Assembly: GCF_000213655.1 (NCBI RefSeq)
Contig: NC_015554.1
Span: 4,898,001-4,962,000 of the forward strand
Direction of reading: 5' to 3'
Length of the DNA: 64,000 bases
Source: Alteromonas naphthalenivorans
GTDB taxonomy: Bacteria; Pseudomonadota; Gammaproteobacteria; Enterobacterales; Alteromonadaceae
In this document: piece by piece, positions 17,954 through 27,373 of the stretch
Layout of the letters: every line of letters begins with the position of its first letter
How positions within the stretch are numbered: position 1 is the first letter of the stretch
Position numbers and translations under genes: made by a program
Notes under the pieces: model-generated
Databases searched by the model: none
What the model was told of the DNA's origin: nothing
What the model saw: only the letters and a program-made list of their open reading frames with translations

Positions 17954-18027
17954 CTGGGGCTTATCTCTTAACCCCAGAAACGAGTAACCCCTCACAGGGC
18001 GCTGATCTAACGGGTAGCGGGAGGGGT
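17954..18027 (+). ncRNA. Structured non-coding segment (candidate RNA)
   Basis: CTGGGG (17954-17959) pairs with CCCCAG (17972-17977), and ACCCCTC (17987-17993) pairs with GAGGGGT (18021-18027) around an inner CGCT/AGCG pair. The two stem-loops are adjacent. The 62-codon frame across this stretch has no ribosome site and no recognisable domain, so I treat the segment as non-coding. No promoter was identified. Confidence 0.3.
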
Positions 18028-18170
18028 ATTGTTGGTGCGATTTTAATATTAACAATGCAAAATGGCCATCCATTCGTACCATCTCGTGATGATCCACGAA
18101 ATGGTTAGTAATCTTTAGCTGCTTGATTATATGGCCATTAGTAATTAACTATTTTTTCCTGAAATTACCT

Positions 18171-18194
18171 GGTACCGACATAAATGTCGGTACC
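18171..18194. repeat. Perfect 11-bp inverted repeat after the helicase gene
   Basis: GGTACCGACAT (18171-18181) and ATGTCGGTACC (18184-18194) are separated by two A residues. It lies 25 bases beyond the stop of the minus-strand defence operon. Neither strand shows a T run, so it is not a standard terminator; it may be a binding site or a 3' stability stem. Confidence 0.7.
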
Positions 18195-18218
18195 ATCCTC
18201 TATAATAAGAACGACTTT

Positions 18219-21200
18219 TTAAGCTTCACCTGAAAGCCGTTTCCATACTTTCAAATAGTCTTCGCCGGACAGCGAGGAATTATCAGGTTTCAAACGCGCC
18301 CAATCATCCGGTTTCAAAGACTTCAGATATTCGCTGGCTTTTCGAGGTGACAGAGTATTTTCTGCACCGACTTCAGTTCGAGCCTTAAAGTCTTCACCGG
18401 CACGTTCAGCAATACTACGCGGAACGCTGTTCATCCGCATCAACACGCCTTCTTCGGTTTTCACACCATGGTAAAGCATCGCTGGGAGGTTATTTAATCT
18501 GCGCTTTTCTTCGTCTGTCATGGCTTCAAAATCAAGCCCTGAAGTTGGCATTTTGCTTAATGCCGACAACCCCCAAGCGCCATTATTGGCCAAATCTCTA
18601 TAAACCGCTCTGCAAGCTTTAGATATTTGATCTGTAAGGCTATCACCTTCAAAGTAAGTCTTCGCTATAGATTCAATGGAGCTACCTGTTACCCAAGCCT
18701 GGGTAATATCAGCAAGTTTACGATGACTATTCCCCTGTCCTTTACTGATCTCTCGTAAACTTTCTTGTAACTGCGGAACCCGCAGCATAATCCCCATCAA
18801 GCTTGGCAGCACAGACTTCGATTTATCGCCAAATAGACTCGAAGGCTCCCAATCTGCAAGCGTTAACTTGTTTTCAAGGTTATTCAAATCCAATAAAGTT
18901 GAACGAACGCCCTCTGGAGAGAAGCCTGTAACATCAGCAAGAGAAGCATTTTCTGGATGCTCAGCTAACTTTCTAACATACCCTTTGGTAGCCTCAAGAA
19001 GCGCATCAGCTTTCTCTTGCGAGGCTTTATCAGCTTTAGCGCGAAGAGAACCAAACCCGTAGGTATTTCGCAGTAATTGTTCAGCTTCACCAATTACAGC
19101 GTCCAAGTTACGTTTTTCATTCCATAAATGAGCGATATAGCTTCTGAAGTCTGCCCATTGTTCTTGCTGCATAACCCAAGATAAGTTTGCTAATTCCCCC
19201 GCGGCTTGAAGATCATCCAGCATTCCTTCCAGGCGGGAAACTAACGATGCAGTTGCATCACTAACATATTTCCGGATCTCATTCGGCTGTGCACCTGCTG
19301 CAATACCGATAACGCCGACGCTATCATGGCCGATACGCCCAGCCCGACCCGCTAGGTTCCAAAATGCCCGATGCGACATTTCATTGCCGTAAGGCAATTT
19401 TCTCGTCGCAAGAAAAACAGATGAAACAGGGAAGTTAAGCCCTTGTGCTATGGTTGTCGTTGCGCACATCACTCGAATATGGCCAGCTTCTGTAAGCCAC
19501 TCAATTAATGAAAGCGCCTCAGCGGGTAAGCCTGCATGATGCACAACAACACCTTTTGACAGCATATCAATTAGCTCAAAGTCCTCACTAATCTCAGCCG
19601 CTAGAAAACGCTGAACCAGTTTAATGTCTTCATGCACCGAAACTAAAGGTTCAAGCTCTGCGGCAACTTTACGAGCAATACTCCAAGCATCTGGAATCGT
19701 CTGCGCTACAGCAATACTGGTACCACGCTTAGAGAAAACCTTAGCCATAGCAACAGCCTGTGTTGCGAGCCCTTTAGCGCTAGAGTACGTCAGTTTTTGC
19801 AGAGGGCGGTTACCATCTACATTGTGGATTCCTTTAAGGTGAATCGTCCGTTGAGTAGTCGTCAACGTTTCAAAACTTAAATTCCAATCACCACGTTTTT
19901 CACCTTTATGAATATCAAATAAGCCAACAATTCTCTCATTCGGTTGCCAAGCAGAGGTGCCCAAGCTGATGCTTCGGCCACGATCAGCGGCTAGCCATTG
20001 AGCTAAATCGTTAGCATTCGGCACAAATGGCATCAATAGTAAGAAGTTTGCCCGAGGTGATTCTTGCTTAATCGTTGCAAGCAGAAGTTCAATGCGCAAG
20101 CCACGAGACTCATCTTCAATATTATGAGCTTCATCCATTACAACCAGAGCCAATGGGCGCGCGACTTTTTTGTTTCTCATCACCAATTGAAGTTTCTCAG
20201 GTGTTGCAACCAAAACCTGAAAAGCACGTGCTTCACCCAAAAGCGCTTCTTCAAAAGCATCGACTTCAATCGCGCCAGTTAACGGCTCAACTTGAATACC
20301 TAATGGGCCAAAATCTTCACGTAATCGTCGGGTAATTTGCGAAACCAAAGCGCGAGTTGGCGCAACATAGGCCACCCAACCATCATCCTGATCAAACTGA
20401 TTCAGCGCTTGCAACATGCGGAACTGTGCCAGCGCGGTTTTACCGCCGGATGTAGGCAAATCAACAATTACCGCTCTACTGGCTTGGTCGAGTAAACCTT
20501 GCTCTTGCAGTGCAGCGCGTTGCGGCGGTAACAGTTCAAATAAGCTCTTGTGCTTAGTCACATGGGAAACAAAGCGTGTCACACGGGAGTTAACCGTATG
20601 CGCCACCCACCATAAAGAGCCAGCGACCATTTTTCGGCTTGCGACATGTAACCAGCGTAAAATCATTTCGAGCTGCGGGTCTTTAGAGGCTTGTGCCGCT
20701 TTTTGCGCCGCTTCAAAATGCTGATCTAATTGTGCATCGATCGCTACCGGTTCGCCTTGCAGCATGTACACAGCCAAACGCTCTGTTGCTTTGGCCCAGT
20801 GATAAAGCGCCACTAAACGCATGGCGATGCTTTGCGCCTCTGCACCTTGGGTTTGTTCTAGTAACGCTTTTTCGTAGTTTGCTTGATCGTTTCGTAAACC
20901 AAGCACAATCTCTGAAATCTGATCTAAGTCATCCCAGCGGTTTTTACGTAGTAGTCGTAACCAACAATCAAAAATTCGGTAAAGCAGACGCTTATCCCAA
21001 GTAACACCTGCCACACTGGGTACTGCTAATGTACTGTTCTGCTCTTCAAACCATCGACGTAAATCGGTCCAGCGATCAGCGCAGTAGGCCAAACCCGATA
21101 CATGCAAAACATGAAACAAGCGCGCCTCATTGTCACTCGGTACGGGTAATACACGATAAAGCCCGAACGCTCGAAACGCGCCAGCTTGTGCAAGCTCACG

Positions 21201-21461
21201 AATATTTTTATTGTCCTGATTGGCTACAGGGTGCAACAAAGCGCCAATGCCTTCGATCGCGGCCAACTCATACGCTGTTGCTACTTGCTCTAACAAGTCG
21301 CTGTCAAACTCCGTTGCCGCATGTTCGAGTAGATTACCCAGCGCCACATCAACCAAGCGCCGTTCCGCCATTTGCATAGCTGTATCACGCCGCTCAGCGC
21401 TAATGGACTGAACAGCCCAATGCTGATCTACCTGTAGTAAGTGCTCTTGTGAAAGCGTCAT
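18219..21461 (-). CDS. HamB-like Ski2-family helicase (Hachiman-like defence)
   Basis: The 1080-residue protein is a superfamily 2 helicase. Walker A is in VDLPTSGGKTALAQ (near residue 337), the DEAH box in LVVMDEAHNIEDES (near 442), a motif V-like CATTTIAQGLNFPVSS follows, and motif VI is NLAGRAGRIGHDS (near 707). The spacing and the AGRAGR motif are those of Ski2-like helicases. About 310 N-terminal residues are helical without a clear domain. The ATG overlaps the stop of the nuclease-like gene by 4 bases (ATGA). A long Ski2-like helicase coupled to a small nuclease gene is the Hachiman (HamAB) arrangement, in which the helicase senses damaged or invading DNA. Confidence 0.7.
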   Translation of the reverse strand: MTLSQEHLLQVDQHWAVQSISAERRDTAMQMAERRLVDVALGNLLEHAATEFDSDLLEQVATAYELAAIEGIGALLHPVANQDNKNIRELAQAGAFRAFGLYRVLPVPSDNEARLFHVLHVSGLAYCADRWTDLRRWFEEQNSTLAVPSVAGVTWDKRLLYRIFDCWLRLLRKNRWDDLDQISEIVLGLRNDQANYEKALLEQTQGAEAQSIAMRLVALYHWAKATERLAVYMLQGEPVAIDAQLDQHFEAAQKAAQASKDPQLEMILRWLHVASRKMVAGSLWWVAHTVNSRVTRFVSHVTKHKSLFELLPPQRAALQEQGLLDQASRAVIVDLPTSGGKTALAQFRMLQALNQFDQDDGWVAYVAPTRALVSQITRRLREDFGPLGIQVEPLTGAIEVDAFEEALLGEARAFQVLVATPEKLQLVMRNKKVARPLALVVMDEAHNIEDESRGLRIELLLATIKQESPRANFLLLMPFVPNANDLAQWLAADRGRSISLGTSAWQPNERIVGLFDIHKGEKRGDWNLSFETLTTTQRTIHLKGIHNVDGNRPLQKLTYSSAKGLATQAVAMAKVFSKRGTSIAVAQTIPDAWSIARKVAAELEPLVSVHEDIKLVQRFLAAEISEDFELIDMLSKGVVVHHAGLPAEALSLIEWLTEAGHIRVMCATTTIAQGLNFPVSSVFLATRKLPYGNEMSHRAFWNLAGRAGRIGHDSVGVIGIAAGAQPNEIRKYVSDATASLVSRLEGMLDDLQAAGELANLSWVMQQEQWADFRSYIAHLWNEKRNLDAVIGEAEQLLRNTYGFGSLRAKADKASQEKADALLEATKGYVRKLAEHPENASLADVTGFSPEGVRSTLLDLNNLENKLTLADWEPSSLFGDKSKSVLPSLMGIMLRVPQLQESLREISKGQGNSHRKLADITQAWVTGSSIESIAKTYFEGDSLTDQISKACRAVYRDLANNGAWGLSALSKMPTSGLDFEAMTDEEKRRLNNLPAMLYHGVKTEEGVLMRMNSVPRSIAERAGEDFKARTEVGAENTLSPRKASEYLKSLKPDDWARLKPDNSSLSGEDYLKVWKRLSGEA

Positions 21462-22255
21462 GACGCCTCCTGCATAGCCGCTTGAGCACGAGCAGACAGC
21501 GTACCAATCATGTTTAGGGGAAGGTATAAAGCGTACATTTCAATATCAGTTTGCACTGGACAATCGGCCGCCAGTGCTTTTGCTCGGCCAGCAATATCAG
21601 AAGCGCTTGGGGCAATATCGCGCACCAAAACACCATAAACAGCAACGTCCGTTGTGTTCGAGCTCAAATAGCGTTTGGCAGCGCTTTTAAACATCGGTTC
21701 CCATGGTGCTCGCACCGCATGGAGCCCTAAATAACGTAAGAGAGCATCTTTTACTTGGCGATTATCTCGTAGCCCAAACAATTGGGTACCCAAGCTGGTC
21801 ATCACGCTTGGCGGCGCTTTATTCTCTTCAGACGTTTTTACTTCACCAAACGCAAAACGGTAGGGAAGCTCAGCATCGTTTACAGGTTGAAATCCAGTCA
21901 AATCGCACCCTGCTGGGCTATCGTTCGGGTTTTTAAGATCACGCCCTGTGGGCCACGGAAACACGCAATTGCCTTTATCTGCCACAAAGGCTTCGGCAAT
22001 CGCTTCGCCCACTCGCCAATTATCAGGCACGGTTTCATCGATCAGCGCTTGGCGTAAACCCTCTTGCTCAAACTCCGTGCTCACGACACTGCCAAGTAAC
22101 TCCTGGAGCTCATCATTGCCTGCGGTATCTTGCAAAATATGCTTTACGGGGCCAGCTAAAATCTCGCTCACTTGCTCGTCCTGATAAGACAAGCCATGAG
22201 CAATAACAGGCTGGGTGCCAGCATCATAAGCAAGCGTCGGTGCAGGCATAGACAT
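21458..22255 (-). CDS. HamA-like (DUF1837-type) PD-(D/E)xK nuclease
   Basis: The 265-residue protein shows a plausible PD-(D/E)xK core: Asp in PAGCDLTGF (near residue 117) and the E-x-K of FAFGEVKTSEE (near 137). This resembles HamA/DUF1837 effectors. An upstream KGNCVFPWPTGRDLKNPND segment and a downstream helical half with ALLRYLGLHAV complete it. Its ATG overlaps the hsdS stop by one base (TAATG) and its stop overlaps the helicase start by four. Hachiman nucleases act as effectors once the helicase partner lets go. The family assignment is from motifs and context only; AbpA of the related AbpAB system is an alternative. Confidence 0.55.
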   Translation of the reverse strand: MSMPAPTLAYDAGTQPVIAHGLSYQDEQVSEILAGPVKHILQDTAGNDELQELLGSVVSTEFEQEGLRQALIDETVPDNWRVGEAIAEAFVADKGNCVFPWPTGRDLKNPNDSPAGCDLTGFQPVNDAELPYRFAFGEVKTSEENKAPPSVMTSLGTQLFGLRDNRQVKDALLRYLGLHAVRAPWEPMFKSAAKRYLSSNTTDVAVYGVLVRDIAPSASDIAGRAKALAADCPVQTDIEMYALYLPLNMIGTLSARAQAAMQEAS

Positions 22256-23391
22256 TAAACCAATTCTCCCTTAAAGGCTTTATCTAAAATTGAAGGCATC
22301 AGGGCCTCTAGCTCAGTTGCATTTTCTGATTGAGCTTGTTTAATTTTTTCAACATAGTTTTGTAATTGATTAAACCAAAGCTGTTTATCGTAATCTGGTA
22401 CAGGTACCTTAATTTTCTCTAATCTTTTCATCGCCAAGGTTCGGTTTCGGTCTGCACTACCAGGCGAAGCTGCCTGTACTTGCTCAATACCCTCTTGAGT
22501 CAGAAGATAAAACGCCAGAAAGTTTGCAGTTGTTACCCCTTCAGCAGGTACACATGTGATATACCTGTGCGATCCCACTCGACCGTGATCATTGTCTCCA
22601 GCAGCAGCAATAGCGCCTTCCCAAGCCTTAATATTACTTAAAACCAGATCACCAGAATGGACGGTATACAGCTTTTGCCAATCAAGTTCCGCACCAATTA
22701 ATGTCGGCTTATGGAAAATACCTTTGCCAAAAGACCGAGCACCCAGTTCTGGATACTCACCATCAACTGTAATTTCAATTTGTCTTCTAACAATCGGAGC
22801 CACTTCCGATATCGGCTTATAAACTGCGCCTTCAATAATTTTATGGAAGGCACTACTCAGCATTGCTTGCGCATCAGCCAACACTGTAGATCTCAAATCA
22901 ATAAAAGCGCTTCTTTTTTGCTCCAATAGCTGGATGCTTTTTACAATGCTCTTTTGTTGTTCTATCGAAGGAAGCTCAATATCTAATCTTTCAAAAAATA
23001 TTTCTTTGAATCTGTTTCGTGTTCCAGGCGTGGAACCAGAGCAATCAGCTTCAACCATTTTTTGGACATGAGGAAGACCAAACCAATAAACCAAATATTC
23101 AGGTATTACTTTTGATGTATCTAATTCATACAAAGGAAATTCATTAGACACATAACAACCATCCATCACCTCAGGTACAAGTCCAAACGACCCTTGCCAA
23201 GCAAACAGTCGGCTGTAAATAAAATCACCAGCTTTAACTTTATTTAGCTTTGCGGCTGATATTTCTGAACCTGACTTGGTTTCTCTAATAAATGGACCGC
23301 CAATTTTAGAGCGCATGCCAAGCATTCTATAAACCTGACCTGACTCAACTGGCTCATATCTACGGATTGGTAGCGCAAAATCACCGATCAT
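22255..23391 (-). CDS. hsdS: Type I restriction-modification specificity subunit
   Basis: The 378-residue protein has the HsdS layout: two target-recognition domains separated by conserved helices. The first recognition domain is at about residues 1-150 and ends before the helical spacer SIEQQKSIVKSIQLLEQKRSAFIDLRSTVLADAQAML. The second is at about 190-330 and ends with LWFNQLQNYVEKIKQAQSENATELEALMPSILDKAFKGEL. It sets the DNA sequence recognised by both methylase and endonuclease. It lies just after hsdM on the same strand. The bipartite target cannot be predicted here. Confidence 0.92.
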   Translation of the reverse strand: MIGDFALPIRRYEPVESGQVYRMLGMRSKIGGPFIRETKSGSEISAAKLNKVKAGDFIYSRLFAWQGSFGLVPEVMDGCYVSNEFPLYELDTSKVIPEYLVYWFGLPHVQKMVEADCSGSTPGTRNRFKEIFFERLDIELPSIEQQKSIVKSIQLLEQKRSAFIDLRSTVLADAQAMLSSAFHKIIEGAVYKPISEVAPIVRRQIEITVDGEYPELGARSFGKGIFHKPTLIGAELDWQKLYTVHSGDLVLSNIKAWEGAIAAAGDNDHGRVGSHRYITCVPAEGVTTANFLAFYLLTQEGIEQVQAASPGSADRNRTLAMKRLEKIKVPVPDYDKQLWFNQLQNYVEKIKQAQSENATELEALMPSILDKAFKGELV

Positions 23392-23392
23392 A

Positions 23393-24961
23393 TTAGATTT
23401 CCGCCTGTAAATGCGCTTTCATTTCTTTCAGCAAATCCAATATTTCTAGTTCTTTTCCTTGTATTTTTTCAATTAATTGAATTGGCGGTAAATGTTCAAG
23501 CGCCTCTAAACTATATGGATTTTTACGATCTAGATTAACGTCGAGAAGTTTGCCATCGTCATGGTACTTGAGAACATCGTTGGCCTTTATAGTCCAAGCT
23601 TGATTTGTAACTTTGCGATTACCCCACCATGCTAGGCAGTCACTAAACTCACCATACTCCATCGGTTTAGTCTTGGTGTATTTTTTTCGGCCTTCCGGTG
23701 TCTCTATTTGATAGAACCAAATATCTTCTGTTGGGGCAGAACGATCAAAGAAAAGAACGTTTGCTGGAATATCGGTATAAGGCGCGAATACCCCTTCCGG
23801 CAAACGAACAATAGTATGCAGATTAAAGTTCTTTAACAGCTCTTCTTTAATGCGTGCGCTGATACCATCACTGAAAAGCGTACCATTTGGGACTACAACC
23901 GCGGCGCGGCCACCATTGTCTGAACCATGACCAGGGCGTTTGAGTTTACGCATGATCAATTGAAGGAACAGCATTGCGGTTTCGGCGGTTTGCATATCTT
24001 CCGGGAAGTTACCAAGAATGCCTTTTTCTTCCTCACCACCAAACGGTGGGTTGGTTAAGATCACATCTACACGATCTTTGTCCCCCATCTCTCGTAGTGG
24101 AAAGCGCAGGCTATTTTCAGGGTCAATTCTTGGGTACTCCAAACCATGCAGTAACAGGTTCATTTGTACCAACAGGTAAGGCAACGATTTGGCTTCACCG
24201 CCAAAGATACTGCTTTCTTGCAATACTTCGCGGTCTTCGACTGTTTTACACTGGCGCTCTAGGTGTTCGAACGCTTCAACCAAAAAACCACCCGTGCCGC
24301 AGGCTGGGTCCAATACGGACTCACCCAACTGCGGGTCCATCACCTCAACCATAAAGCGAACCACTGGACGCGGAGTATAAAACTCGCCGGAGTCACCAGC
24401 GGCATCACGCATTTCACGCAGCATGGTTTCGTATAAGCGGCTTAAAGTGTGCATCTCTTCAGATGAGTTGAAATGAATGCCGTTTATTTTGTCGACAACA
24501 TCACGTAACAAATACCCGTTGATCATGCGGTTTTGCATACCTTTAAACACGGTCGCAATCACATCTCGGCGATCACCACCGTTGTCACCTTGCAGGCTAC
24601 GCAAGTAGGCAAACAAACCTATGCCACGGGTACCATCAGGTCGCATTGCTTCGTCGTTGTTAATAAAGGCAATTAACTCGTCGCCGGTGATACCACCTTC
24701 AATTGCTGCCCAATCTCGCCAGCGGTATGGCGCTTCGATGGCTGGCTGAAAGCTTTTTCCTTCTAGCACGGCTTCGGTTTCTCGCATTTGTTCTAAGTCG
24801 TCGAGAAACTTCAAAAACATGATCCAAGTGAGCATTGGCAGGCGATCGAGGTCGCCATTTAAGCCTTTGTCTTTACGCATGATTTGCCGAGACGATTTAA
24901 CAATCGCACCTAATTGCTGGGCGGTGGTCATCGGCTGATCTGCTTTCTTTGTTCGTGCCAT
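23393..24961 (-). CDS. hsdM: Type I restriction-modification DNA methyltransferase subunit
   Basis: The N6-adenine methylase carries the SAM-binding motif in VLDPACGTGGFLVEAF (near residue 219) and the catalytic NPPF in ILTNPPFGGEEEKG (near 304). The N-terminal TTAQQLGAIVKSSRQIMRKDKGLNGDLDRLPMLTWIMFLKFLDD region is the HsdM helical domain. I prefer the ATG at 24961 (MARTKKADQ, 522 residues); an ATG at 24976 would add five residues, and neither has a strong ribosome site. It lies 20 bases after hsdR. With HsdS it methylates the host DNA, and it is needed for cleavage by HsdR. Confidence 0.95.
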   Translation of the reverse strand: MARTKKADQPMTTAQQLGAIVKSSRQIMRKDKGLNGDLDRLPMLTWIMFLKFLDDLEQMRETEAVLEGKSFQPAIEAPYRWRDWAAIEGGITGDELIAFINNDEAMRPDGTRGIGLFAYLRSLQGDNGGDRRDVIATVFKGMQNRMINGYLLRDVVDKINGIHFNSSEEMHTLSRLYETMLREMRDAAGDSGEFYTPRPVVRFMVEVMDPQLGESVLDPACGTGGFLVEAFEHLERQCKTVEDREVLQESSIFGGEAKSLPYLLVQMNLLLHGLEYPRIDPENSLRFPLREMGDKDRVDVILTNPPFGGEEEKGILGNFPEDMQTAETAMLFLQLIMRKLKRPGHGSDNGGRAAVVVPNGTLFSDGISARIKEELLKNFNLHTIVRLPEGVFAPYTDIPANVLFFDRSAPTEDIWFYQIETPEGRKKYTKTKPMEYGEFSDCLAWWGNRKVTNQAWTIKANDVLKYHDDGKLLDVNLDRKNPYSLEALEHLPPIQLIEKIQGKELEILDLLKEMKAHLQAEI

Positions 24962-24981
24962 AAATCGTGTCGTCACTTCTG

Positions 24982-27372
24982 TTATTGCTGGCTATAGAGC
25001 AGCGTTTGTAATTGGTCCACGGCGGTTTTCATTTGCAATGCGCCGCCAAAGAGATTGGCTATTTCCATCACATTGCCATATTCAGAAATGGGCGGTACCT
25101 GTAGCGAATCCGGAATACTAAATTGCTTAGGGCCGTGGTCGGTATATTTGTCCAGTAAAGACGTTAAGATCGCGCGTGCCTCTGGGCCGTACTGATCAAA
25201 AAAGTCCGGTTTGTTTTTCTTCAAATAGTCAGCGCGCTCTTTTCTGGTTCGCAGCGGTACGTTAAATGCTATGTGACAAAGTAAATCCAATGGATCTGCA
25301 TCTGTTTTACCCGACTCTGCGACCAAATCATCAAACTGGATCCCCCGTTCTTGTAATTCGAGAATGATTTCTTCTCTCTTTAACGGATTAGCCCAGCTAT
25401 CTTTTAGTTCATCCAGTGAGGAAAAGAGAGTCTTTACCTTTTCTGCGGTGTAGTCGGTATATTGGATGACGCGAAGCTGTTTACCTTCTTCGTCTAGCTC
25501 ATAGACCAAATGAGACGTAATTTTAACGCTGCCACCGTCTACGTAGTACTTTCTCGGTTCGTGCTCCTCTTCATCATCAGCGCCTTCACCTTCAGTATTC
25601 ACTTCGTATTCACTCGTCTCTTCAGCAACCTCTAACTCTTCAATCTCTGGTGTTAAAGAGTCATCAACCACTTCTTCACCGTCTTGATCAATCACCACTT
25701 CATCTTCAATTTCTGGGTAACCGTCAAAGTCAGGATCAGCAAAATTTTGTGTGGCGGAGCCGGTATAATCAATGATGTTGAACCACAGCTTGCCGTAATC
25801 TTCGCGCAGGCGAGTACCGCGGCCAACAATTTGCTTGAACTCACTCATTGAGTTCACAACACGCGCAAGCACAACATTTTTACAAGTTGGCGCATCGACC
25901 CCTGTTGTTAATAATTGTGATGTGGTCAGTATCACTGGGGTACTGGTTTCCAACTCTTGAAAACGACTGAGGTGCCCTTTGCCAATTTTCCCTTCTTCTG
26001 ATGTCACGCGTGCAACGTAATCTGGATGCTTGCGTGAAAGGTCAGAATTCAAGTTATTAAGCGCCCGACGCATTTCATCGGCGTGTTCTTGGTCGACACA
26101 AAACACGATCGTTTTTGCAAAACGATCGGTTCGCTTCATAAAGTCGGTGAGATGCTTAGCAAACGCATCTGTTCGAGCCTTTAACGCAATAACCCGTTCA
26201 AAGTCCTTGGTTTGGTATTCACCATCTGGGATTTCTCGTCCAAAGCGGTCTACATCGCCTTTGCTGGGTCGCCAACCTGCCGCATCGACTTCCGAAATAA
26301 CTCGGTGTACGCGGTATGGCGCAAGAAATCCGTCATCAATACCTTGGCGCAAACTGTAGGTGTATATTGGGTTGCCAAAGTAACGATAAGTATCGCGGTT
26401 ATCTTCACGAAGCGGCGTCGCCGTCATACCGATTTGAAAGGCTGGCTCAAAATACTCCAGAATTTCACGCCAGTTGCTGTTGTCGCGGGCACTGCCTCGG
26501 TGACATTCATCAATGATAATTAGATCAAAGAAGTCTTGCGGAAATTCTTTATACAAGCCAGGACGACGCTCATCACTGGCAATGGACTGATAAATGGCAA
26601 AATAAATTTCACGACTTTTAACAACTTTGCCGCCTTCAATTTTGTGCCTGGCATCACCAAACGGGGTAAATGTTTTATCCTTTGGGTCATCTACCAACAC
26701 ATTTCTATCTGCCAAAAATAGAATGCGAGGCTTTCTGTAGTCTCCCGTACGATTCCAGCGAGCACTCCACAGCTTCCAACTAATTTGAAAAGCGACGACA
26801 GTCTTACCCGTACCCGTTGCCATCGTAATTAATGAGCGCTTCTTACCTTGAAGAACCGACTGTACTGCGCGGTTTATGGCTATTTGTTGATAGTAGCGCG
26901 GGGAATATCCCGAAACATGGTGGTAAGGGGACAGCAAGGTATCAAGATCTTCATCCTTTAAACCTTCATCGCCACAAAGCCGCTTGAATAACTCATCAGG
27001 GGTGGGAAAGCGCGACAACAATTGCTCTTCACCAGTGGTGTAGTCAAATTCTAAGATCTCATGACCATTGGTTGAGTAAGCAAACTTTAGCCCTAAGATT
27101 TCTGCGTAATCTTTTGCCTGTTGCATCCCTTGGCCGACAGGGCTGTTTTCAGGTTTAGCCTCAACAACAGCAATAGGAAAGTCGCGAGTGTACTTAAGTA
27201 AATAATCCGCTCGCTTTTGCTCCCCACGTTGAACTTTGCTGCCCTTAAACTGAACGCGGCCATCGGTAAATGTGTACTGTTCAGTTATTGCGCTAGGATT
27301 GTTTTCCCAACCAGACTCTTTAAGCTTTGGCGTCACATAGACCCGGCAAGTATCTGCTTCGTTTAAGGCCAT
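24982..27372 (-). CDS. hsdR: Type I restriction endonuclease, ATP-dependent translocase subunit
   Basis: The start at 27372 (MALNEADTCRV) follows the HTH gene by one base; an upstream in-frame start would overlap that gene. The 796-residue protein has the nuclease core at the N-terminus (RADYLL, then VVEAKPEN), Walker A in LITMATGTGKTVVAFQ (near 186), the DEAH-like DECHRGSARD (near 291), and motif VI in QIVGRGTRLREDYGK. It resembles the EcoEI/EcoAI-like short HsdR. An unusual acidic stretch (about residues 545-606) is rich in Glu, Asp and Val and lies between the motor and the C-terminal domain. It translocates DNA and cuts unmethylated targets. Confidence 0.95.
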   Translation of the reverse strand: MALNEADTCRVYVTPKLKESGWENNPSAITEQYTFTDGRVQFKGSKVQRGEQKRADYLLKYTRDFPIAVVEAKPENSPVGQGMQQAKDYAEILGLKFAYSTNGHEILEFDYTTGEEQLLSRFPTPDELFKRLCGDEGLKDEDLDTLLSPYHHVSGYSPRYYQQIAINRAVQSVLQGKKRSLITMATGTGKTVVAFQISWKLWSARWNRTGDYRKPRILFLADRNVLVDDPKDKTFTPFGDARHKIEGGKVVKSREIYFAIYQSIASDERRPGLYKEFPQDFFDLIIIDECHRGSARDNSNWREILEYFEPAFQIGMTATPLREDNRDTYRYFGNPIYTYSLRQGIDDGFLAPYRVHRVISEVDAAGWRPSKGDVDRFGREIPDGEYQTKDFERVIALKARTDAFAKHLTDFMKRTDRFAKTIVFCVDQEHADEMRRALNNLNSDLSRKHPDYVARVTSEEGKIGKGHLSRFQELETSTPVILTTSQLLTTGVDAPTCKNVVLARVVNSMSEFKQIVGRGTRLREDYGKLWFNIIDYTGSATQNFADPDFDGYPEIEDEVVIDQDGEEVVDDSLTPEIEELEVAEETSEYEVNTEGEGADDEEEHEPRKYYVDGGSVKITSHLVYELDEEGKQLRVIQYTDYTAEKVKTLFSSLDELKDSWANPLKREEIILELQERGIQFDDLVAESGKTDADPLDLLCHIAFNVPLRTRKERADYLKKNKPDFFDQYGPEARAILTSLLDKYTDHGPKQFSIPDSLQVPPISEYGNVMEIANLFGGALQMKTAVDQLQTLLYSQQ

Positions 27373-27373
27373 A

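Noticed and set aside
17920..18108. 62-codon open frame over the nested stems
   Set aside because: No ribosome site; the stem-loop structure explains the sequence better.
18171..18194. Inverted repeat as terminator of the defence operon
   Set aside because: No T run follows on the minus strand, so it is listed only as a repeat.
20416..21379. Open frames antisense to the helicase gene
   Set aside because: They are shadows of the codon pattern of the minus-strand gene.
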